From positions 1 to 6,945 of the forward strand of contig SKRY01000092.1 of NCBI GenBank assembly GCA_007118235.1: a stretch of 6,945 nt of DNA, in the 5' to 3' direction. Shown here one piece after another: positions 1-5,941 of the stretch. Each line of letters begins with the position of its first letter. The stretch's first letter is position 1. The stretch comes from Candidatus Hydrogenedentota bacterium. GTDB taxonomy: Bacteria; Hydrogenedentota; Hydrogenedentia; Hydrogenedentales; SLHB01. The notes under the pieces were generated by a model. The model searched no databases. It was not told where the DNA came from and saw only the letters and a list, made by a program, of their open reading frames with translations. The position numbers were made by a program, and so were the translations under genes.

Positions 1-3
1 AAC

Positions 4-11
4 GGAAGGAG
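4..11 (+). promoter_or_regulatory. Ribosome binding site of serC
   Basis: GGAAGGAG lies nine bases before the ATG at 21 and selects it over the out-of-frame ATG at 16. The promoter is not in the window. Confidence 0.75.
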
Positions 12-20
12 CGTAATGCG

Positions 21-1118
21 ATGAGTGAAAAAACTATCCATAATTTCTGCGCAGGACCGGCCGCCTTGCCGAAACCGGCCATCGAACAAGCTCAAAAGGA
101 ACTGCTGTCCTACAAGGGCATTGGGATGTCCGTCATGGAAATCAGCCACCGCTCGAAGTGGGCTGATGAAATCATTGGGGAGGCGGAAGACAACATCCGG
201 ACGCTCCTTAATGTGCCGGAGAACTACCGCGTCTTGTTCCTTCAAGGGGGCGCGAGCTTGCAGTTCTCGATGATCCCCATGAACTTCTTGCGGGGAACGG
301 GGAAATCGGCCGACTACATCCACACGGGTTCGTGGGCGAACAAAGCGATCGCGGAGGCCAAGAAGGAAGGAAATGTCTCCTTACCCTGGAACGGCAAGGA
401 AGAAGGCTTCGTCCGAACGCCCGCCCAGAGCGAACTCAAGCTCGATCCCAACGCGGCGTATGTCCATTTCACCTCCAACGAGACCATTCAGGGCGTGGAA
501 TACTTCGAAGAGCCCGAGACGGGGAATGTCCCGCTCATGTGCGACGCCTCCAGCGATTTTCTTTCCCGGCCGATCCCCGTGGAGAAGTACGGTCTCATCT
601 ATGCGGGCGCCCAGAAGAACATCGGCCCGGCCGGCGTCACGGCGGTGATCATCCGCGATGATCTGCTGGAGCGCGTGCCCGAGGGCTTACCCTCCTTGCT
701 GGATTACAAGAACATGGCGGACAACAAGTCCCTCTACAACACGCCGCCCATGTTCGCCATTTACATGGTCATGCTTACCACGCGCTGGGTGCGCAACGAC
801 ATTGGCGGACTCAAAGCCATGGAGGCCGTCAACCGCAAGAAGGCCGACATCCTATACGAGGCTATCGACAACAGCAACGGTTTCTACAAGGGGCACGCGC
901 AGCCGGAGTGCCGCAGCAGGATGAACGTCACGTGGCGCTTGCCCAGCGAAGACCTCGAAAAGCAGTTCATCTCCGAGGCCGAGCAAAAGGGTTTCCTTCA
1001 ACTGAAGGGGCATCGCTCCGTGGGCGGGTTGCGCGCCTCCATCTACAACGCGATGCCCGTCGAGGGCTGCGAAGCCCTGCGCGACTTCATGGAAGCGTTC
1101 CGCAAAAAGAACGCGTGA
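21..1118 (+). CDS. serC: Phosphoserine aminotransferase (class V PLP aminotransferase)
   Basis: This enzyme converts 3-phosphohydroxypyruvate plus glutamate to phosphoserine plus 2-oxoglutarate in cytoplasmic serine synthesis, and in many bacteria also serves the pyridoxal phosphate pathway. The 365-residue length is the normal full length. Family signatures run in order: FCAGPAALP (9-17), GMSVMEISHRS (35-45), the FLQGGAS loop (73-79), HTGSWANKA (101-109), HFTSNETIQG (149-158), CDASSDFLSRP (174-184), and YAGAQKNIGPAG (194-205), where K199 should be the PLP-binding lysine. NTPPMFAIYM (near 240) and GHRSVGGLRASIYNAMP near the C-terminus complete the fold. The start at 21 is fixed by GGAAGGAG at 4-11, nine bases upstream; the ATG at 16 meets a stop at once. 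No serA follows: the next gene is convergent. No sign of truncation or frameshift. Confidence 0.97.
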   Translation: MSEKTIHNFCAGPAALPKPAIEQAQKELLSYKGIGMSVMEISHRSKWADEIIGEAEDNIRTLLNVPENYRVLFLQGGASLQFSMIPMNFLRGTGKSADYIHTGSWANKAIAEAKKEGNVSLPWNGKEEGFVRTPAQSELKLDPNAAYVHFTSNETIQGVEYFEEPETGNVPLMCDASSDFLSRPIPVEKYGLIYAGAQKNIGPAGVTAVIIRDDLLERVPEGLPSLLDYKNMADNKSLYNTPPMFAIYMVMLTTRWVRNDIGGLKAMEAVNRKKADILYEAIDNSNGFYKGHAQPECRSRMNVTWRLPSEDLEKQFISEAEQKGFLQLKGHRSVGGLRASIYNAMPVEGCEALRDFMEAFRKKNA

Positions 1119-1143
1119 TCCCCTCCCCTCTCTAATTCACCGC

Positions 1144-1179
1144 CGCGCGCCGTGTTCATCGTTCTGAACGCGGCGCGCG
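1144..1179. terminator. Hairpin between convergent serC and the regulator gene, probable bidirectional terminator
   Basis: The arms CGCGCGCCGTGTTCA (1144-1158) and TGAACGCGGCGCGCG (1165-1179) form a 15-bp stem with a single G-U wobble and a six-base loop. It begins 26 bases after the serC stop and ends 10 bases from the regulator's stop codon at 1190, so it could end both transcripts. Neither side has a clear run of T, so classical intrinsic termination is not certain; it may act mainly as a 3'-end stabiliser or roadblock hairpin. Confidence 0.65.
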
Positions 1180-1189
1180 TTCGACGTAT

Positions 1190-1753
1190 TTACTCCCCGT
1201 CAAACACACACCGTCTCTTGCGCTGGGCCGGGCATCCGTCCCCAATGGATTCGCCCTCTTGAATGGCGGCCTCCGCTCCGCACTCTTCGAAGCACTTCAT
1301 CACTTCATATACCTCGTTGGCGCGCCGGTCGTCGCTCAGGATATACCGCATGAGCCAGACCATTCGGCGGCCAGTCTCCAGACTCATGAGATGCTCCATC
1401 TTGCATGCGTCCGCCATGGCTAGTTCCTTGGAAACGCCAAGCACTTTTTCGAAGAAATCGCTCAGAATGCGGAAATTATCCTCAACAAGACGCGCCTTTT
1501 CGGCCCCTTCTTCGGTAAGCAGCAAGAACCGATTGGGATCTTCCGTTACCCATCCGCGCTTCTTGAGCTGCGTGACGGACATTGAGGCCGCCCCGCGGGA
1601 AACTTCAAGCATCTCCGCCACGTCGGTCACCCGGGCATAGCCCAAGCGTCCCCGCAGGCTGTCGATCGCCATCAGATAATGGGCGGCCGAATGGGTGATT
1701 TCGTTGTTGTCGAACTCGCGCCAATAGCTCGCGTCGTTGATCATCCTGTTCAT
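1190..1753 (-). CDS. DtxR/MntR-family metal-dependent transcriptional repressor
   Basis: A cytoplasmic DNA-binding regulator that in this family represses genes when loaded with Fe2+ or Mn2+. A winged helix-turn-helix spans about residues 20-88 (ARVTDVAEMLEVSRGAAS, then LKKRGWV and a wing ending LLLTEEG). The dimerisation and metal domain follows, with the family motif DACKMEHLMS at about 115-124, whose Cys, Glu and His match the primary metal ligands of DtxR. Two usual ligand positions differ: His replaces the N-terminal Met/Asp ligand (AAHYL, near 25), and the helix around EDNFRIL lacks the common His. There is no C-terminal SH3/FeoA-like domain; instead the last 35 residues carry four cysteines (about C154, C158, C174, C182). 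The ATG at 1753 was chosen because AAAGGA (1761-1766) sits seven bases upstream; an in-frame GTG at 1759 would be only one base away. No metal transporter gene adjoins it, so its target metal is unknown. Confidence 0.88.
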   Translation of the reverse strand: MNRMINDASYWREFDNNEITHSAAHYLMAIDSLRGRLGYARVTDVAEMLEVSRGAASMSVTQLKKRGWVTEDPNRFLLLTEEGAEKARLVEDNFRILSDFFEKVLGVSKELAMADACKMEHLMSLETGRRMVWLMRYILSDDRRANEVYEVMKCFEECGAEAAIQEGESIGDGCPAQRKRRCVFDGE

Positions 1754-1760
1754 GAACACA

Positions 1761-1766
1761 TCCTTT
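1761..1766 (-). promoter_or_regulatory. Ribosome binding site that fixes the regulator start at 1753
   Basis: On the minus strand AAAGGA is followed after seven bases by ATG at 1753. The spacing excludes the GTG at 1759, which would lengthen the protein by two residues. Confidence 0.7.
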
Positions 1767-1773
1767 GTATATC

Positions 1774-1786
1774 GGGTTTAACACCC
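1774..1786. promoter_or_regulatory. Short inverted repeat in the regulator leader
   Basis: GGGTttaacACCC forms a 13-bp imperfect palindrome just downstream of the inferred transcription start of the regulator gene. It could be a second operator half or site for autoregulation, but four-base arms are weak evidence. Confidence 0.22.
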
Positions 1787-1796
1787 AACTCTCTTT

Positions 1797-1825
1797 ATTG
1801 TATGCTTGCCCGGCGTTTGGATCAA
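1797..1825 (-). promoter_or_regulatory. Sigma70-like promoter of the DtxR-like gene
   Basis: Reading the minus strand, TTGATC (1820-1825) and TACAAT (1797-1802) are separated by exactly 17 bases. They match the -35 and -10 consensus at 4 of 6 and 5 of 6 positions. Transcription would start near 1790, giving a leader of about 37 bases. The -35 box lies inside the quasi-palindrome at 1812-1830. Confidence 0.55.
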
Positions 1826-1830
1826 ATGCC
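1812..1830. promoter_or_regulatory. 19-bp quasi-palindrome over the -35 box, candidate operator
   Basis: GGCGTTTGGATCAAATGCC has arms GGCgTTTG and CAAAtGCC that pair at seven of eight positions, the eighth being a G-T opposition, around a three-base centre. Nineteen base pairs is the length of classical DtxR boxes, and its position over the regulator's own -35 element suits autorepression. The sequence does not closely match the Corynebacterium DtxR consensus, so assignment to this regulator rests on position and symmetry only. Confidence 0.4.
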
Positions 1831-1847
1831 CCGCGCGAAAGGCGGTG

Positions 1848-1877
1848 TTGAGCCCCCTGCGGCAAGCGATCTATGAT
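1848..1877 (+). promoter_or_regulatory. Sigma70-like promoter of the DUF1080 gene
   Basis: TTGAGC (1848-1853) and TATGAT (1872-1877) are spaced by 18 bases and match consensus at 4 of 6 and 5 of 6 positions. Transcription would begin near 1884, leaving a leader of about 66 bases. That leader contains a small hairpin with arms GCGCTG (1890-1895) and CAGCGC (1903-1908). The promoter is back to back with that of the regulator, the two -35 boxes being 22 bases apart. Confidence 0.42.
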
Positions 1878-1949
1878 GGTGTTTTGCTTGCGCTGCCTTC
1901 GTCAGCGCTTACTCGGGGAATAACAACATAAAAAGAAGGAGTATTCACG

Positions 1950-2876
1950 ATGGATAATGGCCACGATCCGCTCCCTCCATCTAACGCCGCAAACGTGAAG
2001 GCTGGCGGAACGATGAGCCGCCGCCGCTTCCTCCATGCCAGCGCGGCGGCCACGGGGGCTGCTGTGTGGGCGGCGGCCTGCAATGGGGCCAATGCGGCGG
2101 AACTGGTTCCCGGCGGCGCGGATGGCGAAGTGATGGGTTACACGGACACGGAGATGCTGCCGTGGGCCCCGGAATATCACAAGCACGATCCCAATCGCCC
2201 TTGGCCCACGGACATTGATCCCGGTGAATTGACTCACCCGGAAGAACCCGCAGCTCTGCCGCCGTCCGACGCGATTGTCTTGTTCGATGGCGAGGACACG
2301 TCCGCCTTTCAGCCCCATGACTGGGAAATTGAGAACGGTGTGCTGGTTGCCTATGAAGAAGATATCGTGACGCGCGAGTCTTTCGGCGATTGCCAGCTTC
2401 ACCTCGAATGGATGGCGCCCGATCCGCCCCGGGGCGGGCTGACGGATCGCGGTAATAGCGGGGTCTTCATGATGGGCCGCTACGAAATCCAGATCTTCGA
2501 TTCCTACACGGAGAAGATCTACCCCGATGGGATCGCGGGAGCCATCTACGGCGAAACACCGCCCATGGTCCACCCCATCCGTCCGCCCGGCCAGTGGAAT
2601 AGCTATGACATCCTATTCACCACTCCCGTCTTCGAGAACGGGGAGGTGATCCGGCCAGCCACGGTCACCATGCATTTCAATGGCATCCTTGTGCACTACA
2701 ATCAGGTGATTTACGGGCCGACCGACTGGCGCGACATCGCCGAATACGAGCCTCATCCCCCCGAAGGACCGTTGCGGCTTCAAGAACACAGCAATCCCGT
2801 GCGATTCCGCAACATCTGGATCCGTCCCATGGAGAATCTGAAGGACATGGTCCCCATCCGGGATTGGCCTGTATAG
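1950..2876 (+). CDS. Tat-exported DUF1080 protein (3-keto-disaccharide hydrolase family)
   Basis: The protein has 308 residues. A twin-arginine signal, SRRRFLHAS (23-31), is followed by an Ala-rich hydrophobic stretch (to about 44) and a plausible cleavage site near ANAA (47-50), so it should act outside the cytoplasm. The DUF1080 domain (PF06439, concanavalin-like sandwich) covers about 106-293: IVLFDGEDTSAF at the start, then GNSGVFMMGRYEIQIFDS (168-185), the strongest signature, then QWNSYDI, and finally GPLRLQEHSNPVRFRNIWIR (273-292). Characterised members hydrolyse or eliminate 3-keto-glycosides; the substrate here is unknown. The ATG at 1950 has GAAGGAG (1935-1941) eight bases upstream. 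An internal ATG at 2013 would place the Tat motif directly at the N-terminus but has only a weak ribosome binding site. The Cys at 44 lacks a convincing lipobox. It is divergent from the regulator and convergent with the beta-propeller gene. Confidence 0.88.
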   Translation: MDNGHDPLPPSNAANVKAGGTMSRRRFLHASAAATGAAVWAAACNGANAAELVPGGADGEVMGYTDTEMLPWAPEYHKHDPNRPWPTDIDPGELTHPEEPAALPPSDAIVLFDGEDTSAFQPHDWEIENGVLVAYEEDIVTRESFGDCQLHLEWMAPDPPRGGLTDRGNSGVFMMGRYEIQIFDSYTEKIYPDGIAGAIYGETPPMVHPIRPPGQWNSYDILFTTPVFENGEVIRPATVTMHFNGILVHYNQVIYGPTDWRDIAEYEPHPPEGPLRLQEHSNPVRFRNIWIRPMENLKDMVPIRDWPV

Positions 2877-2893
2877 CTGACGCTCAATGCAGA

Positions 2894-2930
2894 CGCGCTG
2901 GGGCCGCTCCGCGGAACGGCCCCAGTCGCG
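2894..2930. terminator. GC-rich hairpin between convergent DUF1080 and propeller genes
   Basis: CTGGGGCCG (2898-2906) pairs perfectly with CGGCCCCAG (2917-2925) across a ten-base loop. CGCG (2894-2897) and CGCG (2927-2930) extend the stem past one bulged T. It starts 17 bases after the DUF1080 stop and abuts the propeller stop codon (2932-2934), so one structure can end both transcripts. No strong T run follows on either strand. Confidence 0.65.
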
Positions 2931-2931
2931 C

Positions 2932-3993
2932 TTATTCCTCCTCGAAGTGCAGCTCCGCAATGGCGATGGCCCATTCACCCGCTGTTGAATAGAGCATATA
3001 GACGCGCCCATCCTCCTCGTAAATCGCGGGATCACGCAACTGATGGACGAAGTCGTAGGTCGATCCAAACGAGGAAGTTTCGATGGGTTCGTCCACGCCC
3101 TCGTAATCCTTCTCGGGCTTCAAAACCGTTTGCGGTTCGGTGAAACGCCATTCCTCCCAATCGTCATCAAGATTCTCGATACGGGACACCAAGATGTGTT
3201 CGGGCGTGTCGCCGCCGCGCGAGAAGAAGATGTACAGCTTGCCGTCGTGTTCCCAGAGGGCTTTGTGGCGGACCCGTGGGAGCATGCGAGGCCCCTCCTC
3301 GAAGTCCGTTAAACCGTCGCGCGAACGGTACATGATGCCCCCGTCATTGAAGTACTTCGCCAAGGCGTAATGCCAGCCGTCCTCGTGCTCAAAGACGCGG
3401 AAATAGAACAGTCCGAGGTACTCCTCCAGGGCGTCGAAATTCAGGCCGTCCTCTGAAACCGCTACGTACGTGCCTTGTCCCGGCGGACCATCAGCGGTAT
3501 TGGGAGCGTGGTAGTACATACGGATGCGCTGTTCTTCGTCATCCACGTGGACGTCTGGACTGGCCACATGGCCTCTGCCCGGACTCTCTTCCACGTGAAG
3601 CACTCCAGGCTCATAGATCTTCCACGGGCCTTCTAGCGCATCGGCATAGGCCAGGCGAATGTATGAACCGTTGTGATGCGCAAAGTAGAGGTAGTATTCT
3701 CCCAGTGGCTCCTCAATCCACTCTGGCGCGCGAATGAGCGAGGGCCCATTGATGTTCGCGCCGCGGTCTCCGATTAACCCGTGCATCTCGCGGTGGATGA
3801 TGGGATTCGCTTCGAACCGCTCCACGCGGAAATCAAACTCGGTGGAGGGTTCGACATATTCCCAATCGAGGTCCTCGTCCTCGAATTCGGCGGCTCCAAC
3901 CCCTACGTTCATCACGCTCATGGCCATGGCCGCCAAGAGCACTGTGGAAATCCTTCTCACCGCTGAATTTCGGTGCGTCGTTCCAAATCGCAT
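2932..3993 (-). CDS. Secreted five-bladed beta-propeller protein, GH43-like
   Basis: The start at 3993 gives 353 residues and puts a Sec signal peptide at the N-terminus: basic RNSAVRR, hydrophobic core STVLLAAMAMSVMNV, cleavage near GVGAA|E (about 35). AGGAGG lies ten bases upstream. A longer in-frame start at 4128 would prefix 45 unrelated residues and overlap the upstream gene. Repeated blade-like strands follow: NINGPSLIRAPEW (80-92), YYLYFAHHNGSYIRLAYA (100-117), HVASPDVHVDD (142-152), RMYYHAP, RHKALWEHDGKLYIFFS (242-258) and RDPAIYEEDGRVYMLYS (320-336). This pattern is that of GH43/GH32/GH117-type propellers. The first blade has NGPS where GH43 enzymes usually have a catalytic DP motif, so hydrolase activity is unproven and the exact family is not recognised. 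Last gene of the leftward group. Confidence 0.78.
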   Translation of the reverse strand: MRFGTTHRNSAVRRISTVLLAAMAMSVMNVGVGAAEFEDEDLDWEYVEPSTEFDFRVERFEANPIIHREMHGLIGDRGANINGPSLIRAPEWIEEPLGEYYLYFAHHNGSYIRLAYADALEGPWKIYEPGVLHVEESPGRGHVASPDVHVDDEEQRIRMYYHAPNTADGPPGQGTYVAVSEDGLNFDALEEYLGLFYFRVFEHEDGWHYALAKYFNDGGIMYRSRDGLTDFEEGPRMLPRVRHKALWEHDGKLYIFFSRGGDTPEHILVSRIENLDDDWEEWRFTEPQTVLKPEKDYEGVDEPIETSSFGSTYDFVHQLRDPAIYEEDGRVYMLYSTAGEWAIAIAELHFEEE

Positions 3994-4003
3994 GTCGCAT
4001 TTA

Positions 4004-4009
4004 CCTCCT
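4004..4009 (-). promoter_or_regulatory. Ribosome binding site that fixes the propeller start at 3993
   Basis: Minus-strand AGGAGG is followed by GTAAATGCGAC and then ATG at 3993, ten bases after the motif. The nearer ATG at 4000 is out of frame and only three bases from the motif. Confidence 0.72.
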
Positions 4010-4124
4010 ACGTTGTGGCCGAAAAGATCGGCGCCTGAACGTTTCAAGGCGTATTTGCCCGGAAATGATTCAGAAGTGTTGGGCTTCATTGCGCTGTTTA
4101 TCGGCGCCTCGCGCGCACGCTTCG

Positions 4125-5015
4125 TCACAGCGGTATCTCGTGATTCGTCACCATGCGGCCGCTGTTGGGGTCATACTGATAGGTCGCGGCCGTGCCGTCG
4201 CCGTAGATCTCCACGATGCGGTAGCCAATCGCGTTGCCAAACGTGTGCCCGATTCGGCTGCAGAAGAAGAACGGCTTACCCTTGGACAGATAAAGGCCGG
4301 CTTCATAATGGTTGTGACCGTGAAACACCGCCTTCACGTTGGGGGCGTTCTCCAAGCTTTGCATGACCCGTTCGCCTTCCTCGGCGCGGGCGGGATCCTG
4401 ATGGCCCACGCCATATCGGGGCCAAATATGGTTATCTACTTTGACGCCCTCCATGCGCTGAGCGATGTGCAACACCACAAACACGTGTTCCTTCCCCGCC
4501 AATCCCGCTAGGGTCTCTTCCATCCAGACCGAATCCGCGGCTGAGTAGTGATTGCTGCGATCATCGTGGCGGCTCGTGTCCGCGAACACGAAGGCCATAT
4601 CACCCTCTTCAACCACATGGTCGGCGGGATACCCCCATATCCCTTCCCACGACTGATCGTCCTCAAGGAAATCGTGGTTGCCTTTTGTGGCGTAGTAAGG
4701 CATCTCAAGGCGCGTCAAGTAGTTCTCGATGAGTTCGTCGTAGCGATCCGTCACGTCGTGAACGATGTCGCCGTTGAGAAAAACGAGATCAAGACCTCGA
4801 TCCTCCCGCTCTTCATTGAACCAGCGGACCATGTTTTCGGCGTGCTCGGTATAGTCCCCAATTGCATAGTGCAGATCCCCCGCCACGGCGAAGCGAAACG
4901 CTATGTCGCCGGCGGTAGGGAGATTGCGTACGGCAAGGGCGGTTTGGGGAAGCATGAGCGCGCCAACACCTGCGGCCGCGCCTTTCAGAAACGTGCGCCG
5001 ATTCATCGTATGCAT
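4125..5015 (-). CDS. Tat-exported calcineurin-like metallophosphoesterase
   Basis: A 296-residue protein with a textbook Tat signal: NRRTFLK (5-11), a hydrophobic GAAAGVGALMLP core and ALA cleavage after about residue 28. The mature part carries all metallophosphoesterase motifs in order: GDLH (46-49), NGD (81-83), GNHD (112-115), a lone His in VLHI (183) and HGHNH (232-236). These residues bind the two active-site metals that hydrolyse phosphomonoesters or phosphodiesters, here outside the cytoplasm. The substrate cannot be assigned; purple acid phosphatase-like and cyclic nucleotide phosphodiesterase-like members share these motifs. The start at 5015 is set by AAGGAGG eight bases upstream; a longer in-frame start at 5105 would add 30 residues before the Tat motif. 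It lies 101 bp after the YesU-like gene and 131 bp before the propeller gene. Confidence 0.92.
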   Translation of the reverse strand: MHTMNRRTFLKGAAAGVGALMLPQTALAVRNLPTAGDIAFRFAVAGDLHYAIGDYTEHAENMVRWFNEEREDRGLDLVFLNGDIVHDVTDRYDELIENYLTRLEMPYYATKGNHDFLEDDQSWEGIWGYPADHVVEEGDMAFVFADTSRHDDRSNHYSAADSVWMEETLAGLAGKEHVFVVLHIAQRMEGVKVDNHIWPRYGVGHQDPARAEEGERVMQSLENAPNVKAVFHGHNHYEAGLYLSKGKPFFFCSRIGHTFGNAIGYRIVEIYGDGTAATYQYDPNSGRMVTNHEIPL

Positions 5016-5023
5016 GATGCGTA

Positions 5024-5030
5024 CCTCCTT
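5024..5030 (-). promoter_or_regulatory. Ribosome binding site that fixes the phosphoesterase start at 5015
   Basis: Minus-strand AAGGAGG stands eight bases before ATG at 5015. It is directly preceded in the transcript by the inverted repeat at 5031-5052. Confidence 0.75.
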
Positions 5031-5052
5031 GGCCGGGCAGCATACGCCGGCC
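5031..5052. repeat. Inverted repeat just upstream of the phosphoesterase ribosome binding site
   Basis: GGCCGG (5031-5036) and CCGGCC (5047-5052) are perfect six-base arms with a ten-base loop. A second small hairpin, GCTCC (5061-5065) with GGAGC (5072-5076), lies close by. In the leftward transcript both fall between the YesU-like stop (5117) and the phosphoesterase start. They could be a processing or attenuation structure, or a protein-binding site; neither has the T run of an intrinsic terminator. Confidence 0.35.
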
Positions 5053-5116
5053 GTCTTCCAGCTCCCAATGTGGAGCCTCAAAAAGCAGCGCTTAGCAAGA
5101 AACACCCCTCAACGAA

Positions 5117-5893
5117 TTACTCGTCGAGTCTTATCACCTCGTGCACCGTCAAGTCTGCGTACTCCGCCGCTAGATTCGCCATTTGCCGGAACCCGATCTT
5201 TCCATCTTCCCAATACTCCCCTTCATCTTCCCATTCCAGCACCACGATGTCGTTGATGGACATACGGATAGTGGGGCCAGACTTGATGAGCTGAAGCCGG
5301 TAAGGCTCGTCGACATATTCACGGACACAGTCAATGTTGGGAATGGGATTCGGTCCTTTTGCAACCAGTTCGTGTCCATGACTCTTTCTGAGGTTCACGG
5401 TGTTGATGTGTGGATCGTCCCATGGGTTTCGGCGGAAGTAAGCGACATGGTATGCGTTGATATCGCCCCTGTTGTACTGGGCGTAGTCTCCGGTGCGCAC
5501 TTGTAGCGCGGGATCAAACAGGTCTTCCCCGTCCCGCCCCTTCGCGCAGAACCAGAACATGGCCAAGCCATCGTCCACTTCTGGCAAGAACTCCCACGAA
5601 ATCGCGATGTTGTCGGGGAAATCTTGCGGAAACCAGAACAGGAAATGAACGTCCGACGCCAACCGCATCCGGCCGTTCTCAAACGAGATCCGGGGTTGCC
5701 CCTCCTCGCTGGACTCGATTATCACATCCTCGATGTCTTCCTCAGTCCCGAGCGGATTCTCGTACAGCAGGTCGCCTAGTTCAAACTCGGCCCTTCCCAG
5801 GCTTCCGCCGAGCGCATGCGCCTCGGGCAAAAAGCATAGCGTGATTGCGCCCAGCAATGCCGCGGTCCAGTACGTTGTTCCGCGCTCTCCCAT
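5117..5893 (-). CDS. Secreted DUF1961 (YesU-like) protein
   Basis: A 258-residue protein resembling DUF1961, the family of Bacillus subtilis YesU, which is encoded in a rhamnogalacturonan utilisation cluster and has a concanavalin-like sandwich fold. The most family-like stretches are YNRGDINAYHVAYFRR (140-155), NLRKSHGHELVAKGPNPIP (167-185), PYRLQLIKSGPTIRMSIND (197-215) and the final strand GKIGFRQMANLAAEYADL (231-248). A Sec signal occupies residues 1-27: short basic start, hydrophobic TAALLGAITLCFL, cleavage after AHA. The start at 5893 has GGGAG (5903-5907) nine bases upstream. The biochemical role of the family is not established; carbohydrate binding or breakdown is inferred from genomic company and fold. 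It lies 48 bp downstream of the symporter gene, so cotranscription is likely. Confidence 0.78.
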   Translation of the reverse strand: MGERGTTYWTAALLGAITLCFLPEAHALGGSLGRAEFELGDLLYENPLGTEEDIEDVIIESSEEGQPRISFENGRMRLASDVHFLFWFPQDFPDNIAISWEFLPEVDDGLAMFWFCAKGRDGEDLFDPALQVRTGDYAQYNRGDINAYHVAYFRRNPWDDPHINTVNLRKSHGHELVAKGPNPIPNIDCVREYVDEPYRLQLIKSGPTIRMSINDIVVLEWEDEGEYWEDGKIGFRQMANLAAEYADLTVHEVIRLDE

Positions 5894-5941
5894 GACCAGT
5901 ATCTCCCTGATGTCTGGGTTTCCGTCTTGCGGGAACTGGCG

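Noticed and set aside
1902..2573. Open frame of 223 codons antisense to the DUF1080 gene
   Set aside because: It shows no family motifs, lies wholly within or around a gene with clear domain signatures, and is the usual by-product of GC-rich coding sequence.
4018..4032. Small hairpin GCCGA/TCGGC upstream of the propeller ribosome binding site
   Set aside because: A five-base stem is too short to separate from chance and has no T run for termination.
4027..4108. Direct repeat ATCGGCGCC at 4027-4035 and 4100-4108 upstream of the propeller gene
   Set aside because: Two nine-base GC-rich copies 73 bases apart are not enough to claim a regulatory site.
3994..4128. N-terminal extension of the propeller protein back to 4128
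   Set aside because: The 45 extra residues would overlap the phosphoesterase stop, precede a perfect signal peptide and ignore the AGGAGG directly before 3993.
3734..4366. Open frame of 210 codons antisense to the propeller and phosphoesterase genes
   Set aside because: Low-complexity Ser/Arg-rich translation with no motif. The opposite strand has signal peptides and conserved motifs.
4548..5294. Open frame of 248 codons on the plus strand opposite the phosphoesterase and YesU-like genes
   Set aside because: It overlaps two well-supported genes on the other strand, has no recognisable domain, and changes character across their intergenic gap.
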